DNA of 64,000 nt, from contig BRXU01000008.1 in assembly GCA_030267565.1 (NCBI GenBank), forward strand, positions 248,001 to 312,000, in the 5' to 3' direction. Source of the stretch: Pleodorina starrii. Its lineage: Eukaryota; Chlorophyta; Chlorophyceae; Chlamydomonadales; Volvocaceae. The translations under genes and the position numbers were made by a program. The notes under the pieces were generated by a model, which worked only from the letters and a program-made list of their open reading frames with translations, did not search any database and was not told where the DNA came from. Shown piece by piece: positions 9,677-19,620 of the stretch (its first letter is position 1; each line of letters begins with the position of its first letter).

Positions 9677-11138
9677 GCGGGGTGTTGGGAGTGGGGGATC
9701 TCGGTGTCTGAGGTCCTTAGGGTGCGAGGGGCCTCGAGGGTGGGGGGAGTGCGGTGCGGGTTGCCTAGGGAGGGGGGTGCGGTGCGGGGCTTGCTGTGGG
9801 TGGGGCCGGAGGGGGTCTTGGGGGTCGGGGGAGCTTAGGAGCAGGGTTGGTGTGGTGCAGGCTGCCGCGGGAGGCAGGTGCGGTTCGGAGGCTGCTGTCT
9901 TGAGGGGTCGCCCCCTGTGTGGGGTCTGTGGGTGTTTTGTCGCTGGCGCTCTCGTGCCTTGGTCTCTGTCCCGGCGGTGCTGCCCCTGCGGCCTGGAGGG
10001 GGGGGTTCTTGGGAGTGGGGTGCGTGTGGCGCCGGGGGGTCTGGGGAGGGTTTCGGGGGGGGACTGGGGAGGGGCGGGGGGGCTTCGGTGCAGGGTTGGT
10101 GTGGTGCAGGCCGCCGTGGGAGGCAGGTGCGGTTCGGGGGTCGCCCCCAGGGTGGGGTCTGCGGGTGTCTTGTCGCCGGCGCGCTTGTGCCCTGGCTTCC
10201 AGCCAGGCAGTGTTGCCCCTGCTGCGCCCGTGGGGGTTCTTGGGAGCCGGGGGGACGTGGGAGTGAGGTTCCTGCGGTGCGGGGTGTCTTGGGAGGGAGG
10301 TGTGTCTTCGGGCCTGCTGTCTTGCGGGGACGCCCCCAGGGTGGGGTCGGTTGTTGTTTGTCTCCGGTGCGCTTGTGTGGCACCGTCCCTGCGGCTTTTG
10401 TGGCTCTGGGAGGCGGTTTCGGTGGTGCGGGGTTCTCTTTGGGCGTGCTGTGGGTTTTCTGTTTTCTCTGGTGCTCCCCGGTGGGGGGGGGCTCGTTTTG
10501 CCCTGGTTCGCTGCGGCGGTTGCCCGGTTTTGTTTGTTGTTCCTGTTGCTGTCGCCCAGGGTGTAGGGTTCGCCCCTTGGCTGTTGAGGTTGTGCAGGTT
10601 GTGGTTGTGTTGTCGCTGTGGTCGCTGTTGGGGCCTTTGCCCATCCCTGGGGCTTGTCTCCGGTGACGGGCCCTGTTGTTGGTCCGTGGTGCTGGCCCGG
10701 GTGTTGGGCCGTGGTTTTGGCCCTGGTGTTGGGCCGTGGTGTTGGCTCTGGTTTTGGGCCCTGGTGTTGGGCCCTGGTGTTGGGCTGTGGGGTTGGCCCT
10801 GGTGTTGGGCCGTGGTGTTGGCCCTGGTGTTGGGCCCTGGGGTTTGGCCCTGGTGTTGGGCCCTGGTGTTGGTTTCAGTTCCCTCCTCGGTGTCTTGGAG
10901 GTAGGGGTGGCCGTGTGTGCCGCCCGTGCAGCAGTGGCTCCTGGCCCCTTGCTGCCCCCGTCCCTGTCCCTGTCCTGTCTGCGAGTTTAGGCGTTGCTTG
11001 GCTTTTTCTCTCTCCTTGGCTCCTTGCGGTGGTTTTTTGGGCTTCTTGCCAGGTTGTTGCGGCTTGCCGGTCTTGCTCGGCTTGCCCGTTGGGCTTCGCT
11101 TTCCCAGTCCTTGTAACGTCCCTCGCAGAAAAAAAAAA
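8847..11138 (+). mobile_element. LINE copy C, 5'-truncated, inserted into LINE copy D
   Basis: The insert begins in ORF2 (ctggcatgtctcc), includes all of the 3'UTR and ends in gcag plus 10 A. The flanking gtgg (8843-8846 and 11139-11142) is the target-site duplication, and removing the insert restores the order seen uninterrupted at 18768-18785. This is a clean nested insertion by target-primed reverse transcription. Confidence 0.92.
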
Positions 11139-11590
11139 GTGGTGCTGGCCCGGGTGTTGGGCCGTGGTTTTTGCCCTGGTGTTGGGCCGTGGTGTTGGCT
11201 CTGGTTTTGGGCCCTGGTGTTGGGCCCTGGTGTTTGGCTGTGGGGTTGGCCCTGGTGTTGGGCCGTGGTGTTGGCCCTGGTGTTGGGCCGTGGGGTTTGG
11301 CCCTGGTGTTGGGCCCTGGTGTTGGTTTCGGTTCCCTCCTCGGTGTCTTGGAGGAAGGGGCGGCCGTGTGTGCAGCCCGTGCAGCAGTGGCTCCTGGCCT
11401 CTTGCTGCCCCTGTCCCTGTCCCTGTCCTGTCTGCGAGTTTAGGCGTTGCTTGGCTTTTTCTCTCTCCTCGGCTCCTTGCGGTGGTTTTTTGGGCTTCTT
11501 GCCAGGTTGTTGTGGCTTGCCGGTCTTGCTCGGCTTGCCCGTTGGGCTTCGCTTTCCCAGTCCTTGTAACGTCCCTCGCAGAAAAAAAAA
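11139..11590 (+). mobile_element. LINE copy D, right part with poly(A)
   Basis: This continues the 3'UTR interrupted at 8846: minisatellite 11143-11330, conserved 3' block, ccctcgcag and nine A. The satellite starts directly after the tail. Confidence 0.88.
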
Positions 11591-12771
11591 GACTGAGAGG
11601 GCCTGGGGGGGCCTGGGGGGGCCTGGGGGCGCCTGTGGGGTTCTGTGAAAAACCTGGGGGGGCCTGCGGGGCCTTGGCGGGCCTTGGGGGGACCTATGGG
11701 AGCCTGAGCGGACCTAGAATAGCCTGTGGGGACCTGGTGGGGGCCTTGGGGGAGTCTGGGGGGGCCTGCTGGGGCCTGTGGGGCCCTGTGGGGACCCTGG
11801 GGGGGGCTTGGGGCAGACTGGGGGGACCTGAGGGGGCTTGCCGGGGTTTGTGGGGCCCTGTGGGGAGCATGGGGGGACTTGGGAAAGGTTTGGGGGGCGC
11901 AAGGGGGCCTTGTGGGACCTTCGGGGGCGCCTGGGGGGTCCGGAGGGGGACTGGGGGGCCCTGTGGGGACCCTGGGGGGGCCTGGGGGCGCCTGTGGGGT
12001 TCTGTGGAAAACCTGGGGGGGTCTGCGGGGCCTTGGCGGGCCTTGGGGGGACCTATGGGAGCCTGAGCGGACCTAGAATAGCCTGTGGGGACCCGGGGGG
12101 GGACGTGGGGGAGTCTGGGGGGGGCTGCTGGGGCCTGTGGGGCCCTGTGGGGACCCTGGGGGCCTTGGGGGAGACTGGGGGGACCTGAGGGGGCTTTCGG
12201 GGGTTTGTGGGGCCCTGTGGGGAGCATGGGGGGCCTTGGGGGAGGTTGGGGGGGCGCAAGGGGGCCTTGTGGGACCTTCGGGGGCGCCTGGGGGGTCCGG
12301 AGGGGGACCGGGAGGGCCTGGGGGGGGCCTGGGGGAGCCTGGGGGCTCCTGTGGGGTTCTGTTGAAAATCTGGGGGGGCCTGCGGGGCCTTTGCGGGCCT
12401 TGGGGGGACCTATGGGAGCCTGAGCGGACCTATAATAGCCTGTGGGGACCTGGGGGGGGCCTTGGGGGAGTCTGGCGGGGGCTGCTGGGGCCTGTGGGGC
12501 CCTGTGGGGACCCTGGGGGCCTTGGGGGAGACTGGGGGACCTGAGGGGGCTTGCCGGGGTTTGTGGGGCCCTGTGGGGAGCATGGGGGGCCTTGGGGGAG
12601 GTTGGGGGGCGCAAGGGGGCCTTGTGGGACCTTCGGGGGCGCCTGGGGGGTCCGGAGGGGGACTGGGAGGGCCTGGGGGGGCCTGGGGGGGCCTGGGGGC
12701 GCCTGTGGGGTTCTGTGAAAAACCTGGCGGGGCCTGCGGGGCCTTGGCGGGCCTTGGGGGGACCTGCTCCT
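11591..12771. repeat. Satellite array segment
   Basis: Several head-to-tail monomers of about 356 bp carry the landmarks acctatgggagcctgagcgg, ttcgggggcgcctgggggg and gttctgtgaaaaacc. The plus strand is extremely G-rich with long G runs. Long open frames here (Gly/Trp-rich or Pro-rich) come from composition, not coding. Confidence 0.9.
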
Positions 12772-13145
12772 GCCCGGGTGTCCCGGGTTCAAGTCCCACC
12801 AAGGACATTTGGAACTTACCTGCACCCCACAGAAGCAGGCAATGGTTCATTGGCTGGCAACAGGGAAACCTTGCAATTCCCCCCGGGATCCCGGGATCGA
12901 AACCAGTCAGTGACCATTACCCGGGGTGTGATGAGAAAGGAGGGTGCCCACCCCTGTCCCTGTCCCGTCCGGAGGTTTACAAGACTCATCATACAGTCAT
13001 CAGCACCGTCCAGCTGGCCCCGTGGAGTCGCCCAGAAGCCTGGCACGCTAGCTACTCAGCAGAAGTGGCAGCATCAGTGGAGCCGCCAGACAACATGTGT
13101 GTCCCATGTCCCGAGTCGGGGTTCCTCCGGAATTAAAAAAAAAAA
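12772..13145 (+). mobile_element. SINE in satellite, lacking the first ~45 nt
   Basis: The copy starts at the gcccgggtg block just before the B box and ends in ggaatt plus 11 A. Satellite lies on both sides. Confidence 0.88.
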
Positions 13146-14384
13146 CTATGGGAGCCTGAGCGGACCTAGAATAGCCTGTGGGGACCCGGGGGGGCCTTGG
13201 GGGAGTCTGGGGGGGCCTGCTGGGGCCTGTGGGTTCCTGTGGGGACCCTGGGGGGGGCTTGGGGCAGAATGGGGGGACCTGAGGGGGCTTGCCGGGGTTT
13301 GTGGGGCCCTGTTGGGAGCCTGGGGGGACTTGGGAAAGGTTTGGGGGGCGCAAGGGGGCCTTGTGGGACCTTCGGGGGCGCCTGGGGGGTCCGGAGGGGG
13401 ACTGGGAGGGCCTGGGGGGGCCTGGGGGGGCCTGGGGGCGCCTGGGGGGTTCTGTGGAAAACCTGGGGGGGACTGCGGGGCCTTGGCGGGCCTTGGGGGG
13501 ACCTATGGGAGCCTGAGCGGACCTAGAATAGCCTGTGGGGACCTGGGGGGGGCCTTGGGGGAGACTGGGGGGACCTGAGGGGGCTTGCCGGGGTTTGTGG
13601 GGCCCTGTTGGGAGCATGGGGGGCCTTGGGGGAGGTTGGGGGGGCGCAAGGGGGCCTTGTGGGACCTTCGGGGGCGCCTGGGGGGTCCGGAGGGGGACTG
13701 GGAGGGCCTGGGGGGGCCTGGGGGGGCCTGGGGGCGCCTGTGGGGTTCTGTGAAAAACCTGGGGGGGCCTGCGGGGCCGGGGCGGCCCTGGGGGGGACCT
13801 ATGGGAGTCTGAGAGGACCTAGAATAGCCTGTGCGGACCCGGGGGGGGACTTGGGGGAGTCTGGGGGGGCCTGCTGGGGCCTGTGGGGCCCTGTGGGGAC
13901 CCTGGGGGCCTTGGGGGAGACTGGGGGGACCTGAGGGGGCTTGCCGGGGTTTGTGGGGCCCTGTTGGGAGCATGGGGGGCCTTGGGGGAGGTTGGGGGGG
14001 CGCAAGGGGGCTTAGTTGTGGAACCTTCGGGGGCGCCTGGGGGGTCCGGAGGGGGACCGGGAGGGCCTGGGGGGGGCCTGGGGGGGGCCGGGGGCTCCTG
14101 TGGGGTTCTGTGGAAAACCTGGCGGGGCCTGCGGGGCCTTTGCGGGCCTTGGGGGGACCTATGGGAGCCTGAGCGGACCTAGAATAGCCTGTGGGGACCG
14201 GGGGGGGCCTGAGCGGACCTAGAATAGCCTGTGGGGACCTATGGGAGCCTGAGCGGACCTAGAGTAGCCTGTGGGGACCGGGGGGGGCCTGAGCGGACCT
14301 AGAATAGCCTGTGGGGACCTATGGGAGCCTGAGCGGACCTAGAACAGCCTGTGGGGACCCGGGGGAGTCTGGGGGGGCCTGCTG
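13146..14384. repeat. Satellite array segment with short sub-repeats at its end
   Basis: Regular monomers run to about 14175. At 14175-14350 only a short piece of the monomer (gcctgagcggacctagaat ... ctgtggggac) repeats about every 40-60 bp. The same short-unit motif returns at 22680, 25640 and 28780, so it belongs to the higher-order unit. Confidence 0.88.
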
Positions 14385-14469
14385 GCAGCCTGCACCACAC
14401 CAACCCTGCACCGAAGCTCCCCCGACCCCCAAGACCCCCTCCGGCCCCACCCACAGCAAGCTACTCTAC
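14385..14469 (-). mobile_element. LINE 3'UTR fragment
   Basis: The piece matches minus-strand 3'UTR (ggcagcctgcaccacaccaa ... ccacccacagcaag), then joins a truncated SINE. Confidence 0.7.
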
Positions 14470-14771
14470 ACTTCTGCTGAGTAGCTAGCGTGACAGGCTT
14501 CTGGGCGTCTCCAAGGGCCAGATGGAAGGGGCTGATGACTGTATGATGAGTCTTGTAAACCTCCGGATGGGACAGGGACAGGGGTGGGCACCCTCCTTTC
14601 TCATCACACCCTGGGCAATGGTCACTGGCTGGTTTCGATCCCGGGATCCCGGGGGGAATTGCAAGGTTTCCCTGTTGCCGGCCAATGAAGCATTGCCTCC
14701 TTCTGTGGGGCGCAGGTAAGTTCCAAATGTTCTGATGGGACTTGAACCCGGGTCACCCGGGCCGAAAGCAG
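14470..14771 (-). mobile_element. SINE lacking its tail, reverse orientation
   Basis: The copy runs from the body (cttctgctgagtagc) to the head, ending within ctgctttcgg. It has no poly(T), so it is a fragment left by a rearrangement or deletion. Its edge truncates the Gypsy element on the right. Confidence 0.82.
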
Positions 14772-15290
14772 TTTCCTTCCAAGCTGTTATTGACCGTATG
14801 TTCAGACCTTTCATCGACAAATTTGTCGTATGCTACCTGGACGACATCCTTATTTACTCCAAGACCAAGGAGGAACATCTTCGCCATCTTCGTCTGGTGC
14901 TTGATGTCCTTCGTCACGAACAACTTTTCGCGAAACGGTCTAAGTGCCACTGGGCGCAAAATCAGGTGGAGTACTTGGGGCACGTGGTTTCTGCCGACGG
15001 GGTTCGTATGGATCCTCGTAAGACGGCCGCAATACGGGACTGGCCCGTACCCACGACTTTGCACGAGCTGCGGAAATTTCTGGGCCTTACCAATTATTTC
15101 CGTAAGTTCATTAAGGGTTACTCTTCCCTTGCTGCTCCGTTGACTTCCCTGACTTGCAAAGATGCTTTTACGACCGCGAACGCTTGGACGCCTGATTGCC
15201 AAGCTGCATTCGAGGCGATTAAGCGTGCTGTTGCTGATGACATCGTGCTGTCTTTTCTGATTACTCCCAACCTTTTCGCGTCGAGCTGGT
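14772..15290 (+). pseudogene. Gypsy reverse transcriptase, C-terminal half
   Basis: The catalytic motif YLDDILIYS lies near 14837. It is followed by the connection region with EYLGHVVSADGVRMDP and LRKFLGLTNYFRKFIKGYS, typical of Gypsy RT and thumb. The frame is lost between about 15250 and 15290 by a single-base indel just before the RNase H motif SDASLHGSGAVL. The RT fingers and first catalytic Asp are missing with the truncated 5' end. Confidence 0.9.
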
Positions 15291-17214
15291 GTCTGACGCG
15301 TCCCTTCACGGTTCGGGAGCTGTCCTTCTTCAAAACGGACGACCTGTTGCTTTCACGAGCCAAAAATTCTCCCCTGCAGAGCGTAACTACACTACGGGCG
15401 AGCAAGAACTTCTTGCGGTCATCCATGCCTTGCGCGAATGGCGGTGCTACCTTGAGGGTCGCCCCTTCGTCGTCAAGACCGACCACAAGCCCCTTACGTT
15501 CCTGCAAGGTGTTCCTACTCTCAACCGTCGCCAGGCGCGGTGGCTGGAGTTCATGGCTCGTTTCGACTTCACCTGGGAGCACCTTTCGGGTTCGCTCAAT
15601 CTTGCTGATGCACTTAGCCGCCACCCGTCTCTGCATGCTGCTATTTTGTGTGCCGTTACGCGTCACCAGTCTGCTGCAGCTGACGTTACCCCTGCGGGTT
15701 TTGCACAATGTATTGCACACGGCTATGCATCTGATTCGTGGTTCGCGGATTCCGTGAACGTAAGTCACTTGACTCGTGAGCGTGGGCTTTGGTTCCGTTA
15801 GGATGGGGATCGTCGCCAAATTGTCGTTCCTAACGATAATTTGCTCCGCGCCGATATTCTTTCCCGTTTGCATGAGGACAAGCTTGCGGGCCACGTCGGA
15901 ACCACCCGCCTTCTCGAGCTTCTTCGTCGCAACTTCTGGTGGTCTGGAATGGCCCGTGATGTCGCCCGTTTTGTGGCGCGTTGCGACACGTGCCAGCGTA
16001 ACAAGCCGCACTCTGGTAAGCAGTCGGGTCTTTTGCAGCCCCTGCCCATCCCTGAAGCCCCGTGGGAGAGTGTTTCGCTTGACTACGTTGTCGGTTTGCC
16101 CACAACTGAGGGGGGATACGACGCCGTGCTCGTCCTTGTTGATCGTTTGACAAAGATGGTGCACCTTGCGCCCACCACCACGTCTGTCACTGCGAAGCAG
16201 ACTGCTCGTCTGTTCTACGACAATGTGGTGCGTTTGCATGGCGTTCCCAAATCGCTCGTTTCTGATCGCGGGCCTCAGTTCGGTAGCAAGTTCTGGAAAG
16301 CCCTTGGCGCTCTTGCGGACATCCGGGTTGACCTTTCCACTGCCTACCATCCTCAGACTGACGGGCAGACTGAGCGCATGAACCGCACCTTGGGGGATAT
16401 GCTCCGTGCCTATGCTGGCAACTGCCCCCGGGAGTGGGATACTTACCTTTCTGCTGCTGAGTTTGCAATGAACAACGCTGTCAACCGTTCCACGGGACAG
16501 TCTCCTTTCTTCCTGAATTACGGCTTCCATCCCGCGACACCCGTCGTGCGTGAGATCGATGCCCTTGTTCCAGCATCGAAGGTCTTTGTCAAGTCGTACA
16601 CCGCTCGCATTGCGGACGCCAAGCAGTGCCTCGAGCGGGCTCTGCAACGTGCGGCTGACTACTACAACCGCGGTAAGCAAGACGCGTCCTTTCGCGAGGG
16701 GCAACTTGTGCTTCTGAACACTAAGAACCTGCGGCAGCTTGCCAAGGGTCCGCGAAAGCTGCTTCCGCGTTGGGTGGGTCCTTTCCCTGTGAAGCGCATG
16801 GTCGGGCAGGCCGTGGCAGAGCTAGTCCTTCCAACTTCTTTGCGCATTCACCCCACTTTCCATGTGTCGCTTTTGCGTCCTTATTGGAGCAAGCCGGGAA
16901 CGGAGCCCTCGGTTGACGACACCCTTGCTGTTGAGGCCTCTGATGAACCTGCAGGACCGCCGCCTGTAGACTGGCTGGACGAAGTGCCCCTCTACACGGT
17001 CGAGCGTATTTTGGACTACCGGGGCCGGCGCGTTGGCAAAGGTCGTCGGAAGCGAATCGTGCACGAATACCTGGTCAAATGGGCCGGTTACTCTTCTGAG
17101 CACAACAGCTGGGAGCCTGCAGTCAACTTCACTCCTGACCTGAAACCCGAACTTGAGCGGATTCGGGCCTTGTCCCGTCACGCTGCGGGGACTCAGTGTC
17201 CTGAGGGGGGATAG
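15289..17214 (+). pseudogene. Gypsy RNase H, integrase and chromodomain (one in-frame TAG)
   Basis: RNase H shows SDASLHGSGAVL and TDHKPLTF. An in-frame TAG at 15799-15801 interrupts the frame after GLWFR, and the same frame continues beyond it. Integrase has the zinc-binding H/C set (LHEDKLAGH, RCDTCQRNK) and the catalytic D, D and E in SLDYVVGLP, VSDRGPQFGSKFW and QTDGQTERMNRTL. The end carries the chromodomain YLVKWAGYSSEHNSWEP, then TAG two bases before the LTR. Apart from the TAG, catalytic residues are preserved, so decay looks recent. Confidence 0.92.
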
Positions 17215-17215
17215 T

Positions 17216-17549
17216 TGTTGTATCTCTCCTGTTGTATTACCTTGTATTTTACCCTAGCACTGGCTAAGGGTGGTGCTGTGTGCCGGACACAGACACCTGG
17301 GATTACGACGACTTGTCGTAGTCGTGGCACTTGCCACTGGTAGACCCACTTGGGTTCGACTTCATCGGTTGGTGATTATTTTGTGTAACACTTGTTACAT
17401 ATTTTGGCCACGAGGCGTACTTACGCTACGTTGGAGGATCTGCGGCTTTCTACGGATTTCCGTACGTCTTCCTTCGTCGGGTATCTTTACCCTCTCTCAA
17501 TCACTAACCGGTAGTTTTCACTACCACCACAAGTGGGCGTGATACAACA
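17216..17549 (+). repeat. Gypsy 3' LTR (copy 2)
   Basis: 334 bp with TGTTGTAT/ATACAACA ends and a polypurine stretch upstream (ctgaggggggatag). The LTR and the LINE 3'UTR behind it match 7709-8042, meaning one ancestral integration was later duplicated. Confidence 0.9.
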
Positions 17550-17723
17550 AGTCTGGAGGGGACGCCCCCTGTGTGGGGTCTGTGGGTGTCTTGTCGCAGG
17601 CACTCTCGTGCTCTGGTCTCCGACCCGGCGGTGCTCTCCCTGCGGCCTGGAGGGGGTTTTTGGGGGACGGGGGGTCTTGGGAGTGGGGTGCATGCGGCGC
17701 GGGGGGGAATGGGGAGGGTTTCG

Positions 17724-18134
17724 AAGGTAAGTTCTACACCGAAAGTTAAGGCACTGCTTTCGGCCCGGGTGACCCGGGTTCAAGTCCCATCAAGGACATT
17801 TGGAACTTACCTGCGCCCCACAGAAGGAGGCAATGGTTCCTTGGCCGGAACAGGGAAACCTTGCAATTCCCCCCGGGATCCCGGGATCGAAACCGGTTAG
17901 TGACCATTACCCGGGGTGTGATGAGAAAGGAGGGTGCCCACCCCTGTCCTTGTCCTGTCCGGAGGTTTACAAGACTCATCATACAGTCATCAGCACCGTC
18001 CAGCTGGCCCGTGGAGTCGCCCAGAAGCCTGGCACGCTAGCTACTCAGCAGAAGTGGCAGCATCAGTGGAGCCGCCAGACAACATGTGTGTCCCATGTCC
18101 CGAGTCCGGGTTCCTCCGGAATTCAAAAAAAAAA
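17724..18134 (+). mobile_element. Full-length SINE inside LINE copy E
   Basis: Full head (ggtaagttctacacc), B box and ten-A tail. Against the uninterrupted sequence at 8214-8240, two target bases are lost and there is no target-site duplication. Confidence 0.9.
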
Positions 18135-18151
18135 GGGGCAGAAAAAAAAAA
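18135..18151 (+). other. Second A-tail with LINE-like gcag junction
   Basis: Directly after the SINE tail come ggggcag and ten A. The LINE 3' end is also gcag plus A, so this resembles the last few bases of a LINE attached to a SINE tail. Confidence 0.45.
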
Positions 18152-18165
18152 GGGGGTCTGGGGAG

Positions 18166-18260
18166 GGGCTGCGGGAGTCTGCGGGAGTCTGCGGGAGTCT
18201 GCAGGAGTCTGCGGGAGTCTGCGGGAGTCTGCGGGAGTCTGCGGGAGTCTGCGGGAGTCT
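18166..18260 (+). repeat. 10-bp minisatellite (gcgggagtct)n
   Basis: Tandem 10-bp units in LINE copy E, paralogous to 8236-8325, with one gcagg variant unit. Confidence 0.85.
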
Positions 18261-19224
18261 TGTCGCCGGCACGCTTGTGCCCTGGCTTCCAGCCAGGCGG
18301 TGCTGCCCCTGCTGCGCCCGTGGGGTTGTTGGGAGCCGGGGGGCCGCGGGAGTGCGGTTCCTGCGGTGCGGGGTGTCTTGGGAGGGAGGTGTGTCTTAGG
18401 GCCTGCTGTCTTGCGGGGACGCCCCCAGGGTGGGGTCGGTTGTTGTTTGTCTCTGGTGCGCTTCGTGTGGCGCCGTCCCTGCGGCTTTTGTGGCTCTGGG
18501 AGGCGGTTTAGGTGGTGCGGGGTTCTCTTTGGGCGTGCTGTGGTTTTCCTGTTTCCTCTGGTGCTCCCCGGCGGGGGGGGGCTTGTCCGCCCTGGTTCGC
18601 TGTGGTGGTTGCCCGGTTTTGTTTGATGCTCCTGTTGCTGTCGCCCTGGGTGTAGGGTTTGCCCCTTGGCTGTTGAGGTTGTGCAGGTTGTGGTTGTGTT
18701 GTCGCTGTGGTCGCTGTTGGGGCCTTTGCCCGGCCCTGGGGTTTGTCCTCGGTGACGGGCCCTGTTGTTGGTCAGTGGTGCTGGCCCGGGTGTTGGGCCG
18801 TGGTTTTTGCCCTGGTGTTGGGCCGTGGTGTTGGCTCTGGTTTTGGGCCCTGGTGTTGGGCCCTGGTGTTTGGCTGTGGGGTTGGCCCTGGTGTTGGGCC
18901 GTGGTGTTGGCCCTGGTGTTGGGCCGTGGGGTTTGGCCCTGGTGTTGGGCCCTGGTGTTGGTTTCGGTTCCCTCCTCGGTGTCTTGGAGGAAGGGGCGGC
19001 CGTGTGTGCAGCCCGTGCAGCAGTGGCTCCTGGCCTCTTGCTGCCCCTGTCCCTGTCCCTGTCCTGTCTGCGAGTTTAGGCGTTGCTTGGCTTTTTCTCT
19101 CTCCTCGGCTCCTTGCAGTGGTTTTTTGGGCTTCTTGCCAGGTTGTTGTGGCTTGCCGGTCTTGCTCGGCTTGCCTGTTGGGCTTCGCTTTCCCAGTCCT
19201 TGTAACGTCCCTCACAGAAAAAAA

Positions 19225-19620
19225 GTTAAGGCACTGCTTTCGGCCCGGGTGACCCGGGTTCAAGTCCCACCAAGGACATTAGGAACTTACCTGCACCCCA
19301 CAGAAGCAGGCAATGGTTCATTGGCTGGCAACAGGGAAACCTTGCAATTCCCCCCGGGATCCCGGGATCGAAACCAGTCAGTGACCATTACCCGGGGTGT
19401 GATGAGAAAGGAGGGTGCCCACCCCTGTCCCTGTCCCGTCCGGAGGTTTACAAGACTCATCATACCGTCATCAGCACCATCCAGGTGGCCCTTGGAGTCG
19501 CCCAGAAGCCTGGCACGCTAGCTACTCAGCAGAAGTGGCAGCATCAGTGGAGCCGCCAGACAACATGTGTGTCCCATGTCCCGAGTCGGGGTTCCTCCGG
19601 AATTAAAAAAAAAAAAAAAA
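19225..19620 (+). mobile_element. SINE joined to the LINE E tail
   Basis: The copy starts at gttaaggcactgc inside the head, immediately after the LINE poly(A), and ends with ggaatt plus 16 A. The first ~25 nt, and so one arm of the head stem, are missing. Confidence 0.88.

Larger units (their letters stand above)
14772..17549 (+). mobile_element. Gypsy chromovirus copy 2, 5'-truncated
   Basis: The copy retains the second half of RT, RNase H, integrase, chromodomain, polypurine tract and 3' LTR. The gag, protease and 5' LTR are missing at the SINE junction. Domain order RT-RH-IN-chromodomain places it in the chromovirus branch of Metaviridae. The coding frame has one shift and one in-frame stop. 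Confidence 0.92.
17550..19224 (+). mobile_element. LINE copy E, 3'UTR interrupted by a SINE
   Basis: The 3'UTR runs 17550-17723, is split by a SINE, and resumes at 18152 through minisatellite (18770-18970) to ctcacag plus A-tail at 19217-19224. It is the paralogue of copy D without the LINE C insertion. Confidence 0.88.

Noticed and set aside
12442..13578. Gly/Trp-rich and Pro-rich long frames in the satellite, collagen- or silk-like at first sight
   Set aside because: All frames on both strands are open because the repeat lacks A and T; frames break with each monomer variant and cross SINE tails.
14772..17549. A complete, active Gypsy element
   Set aside because: The 5' LTR, gag, protease and half of RT are missing, and the frame has one shift and one TAG.
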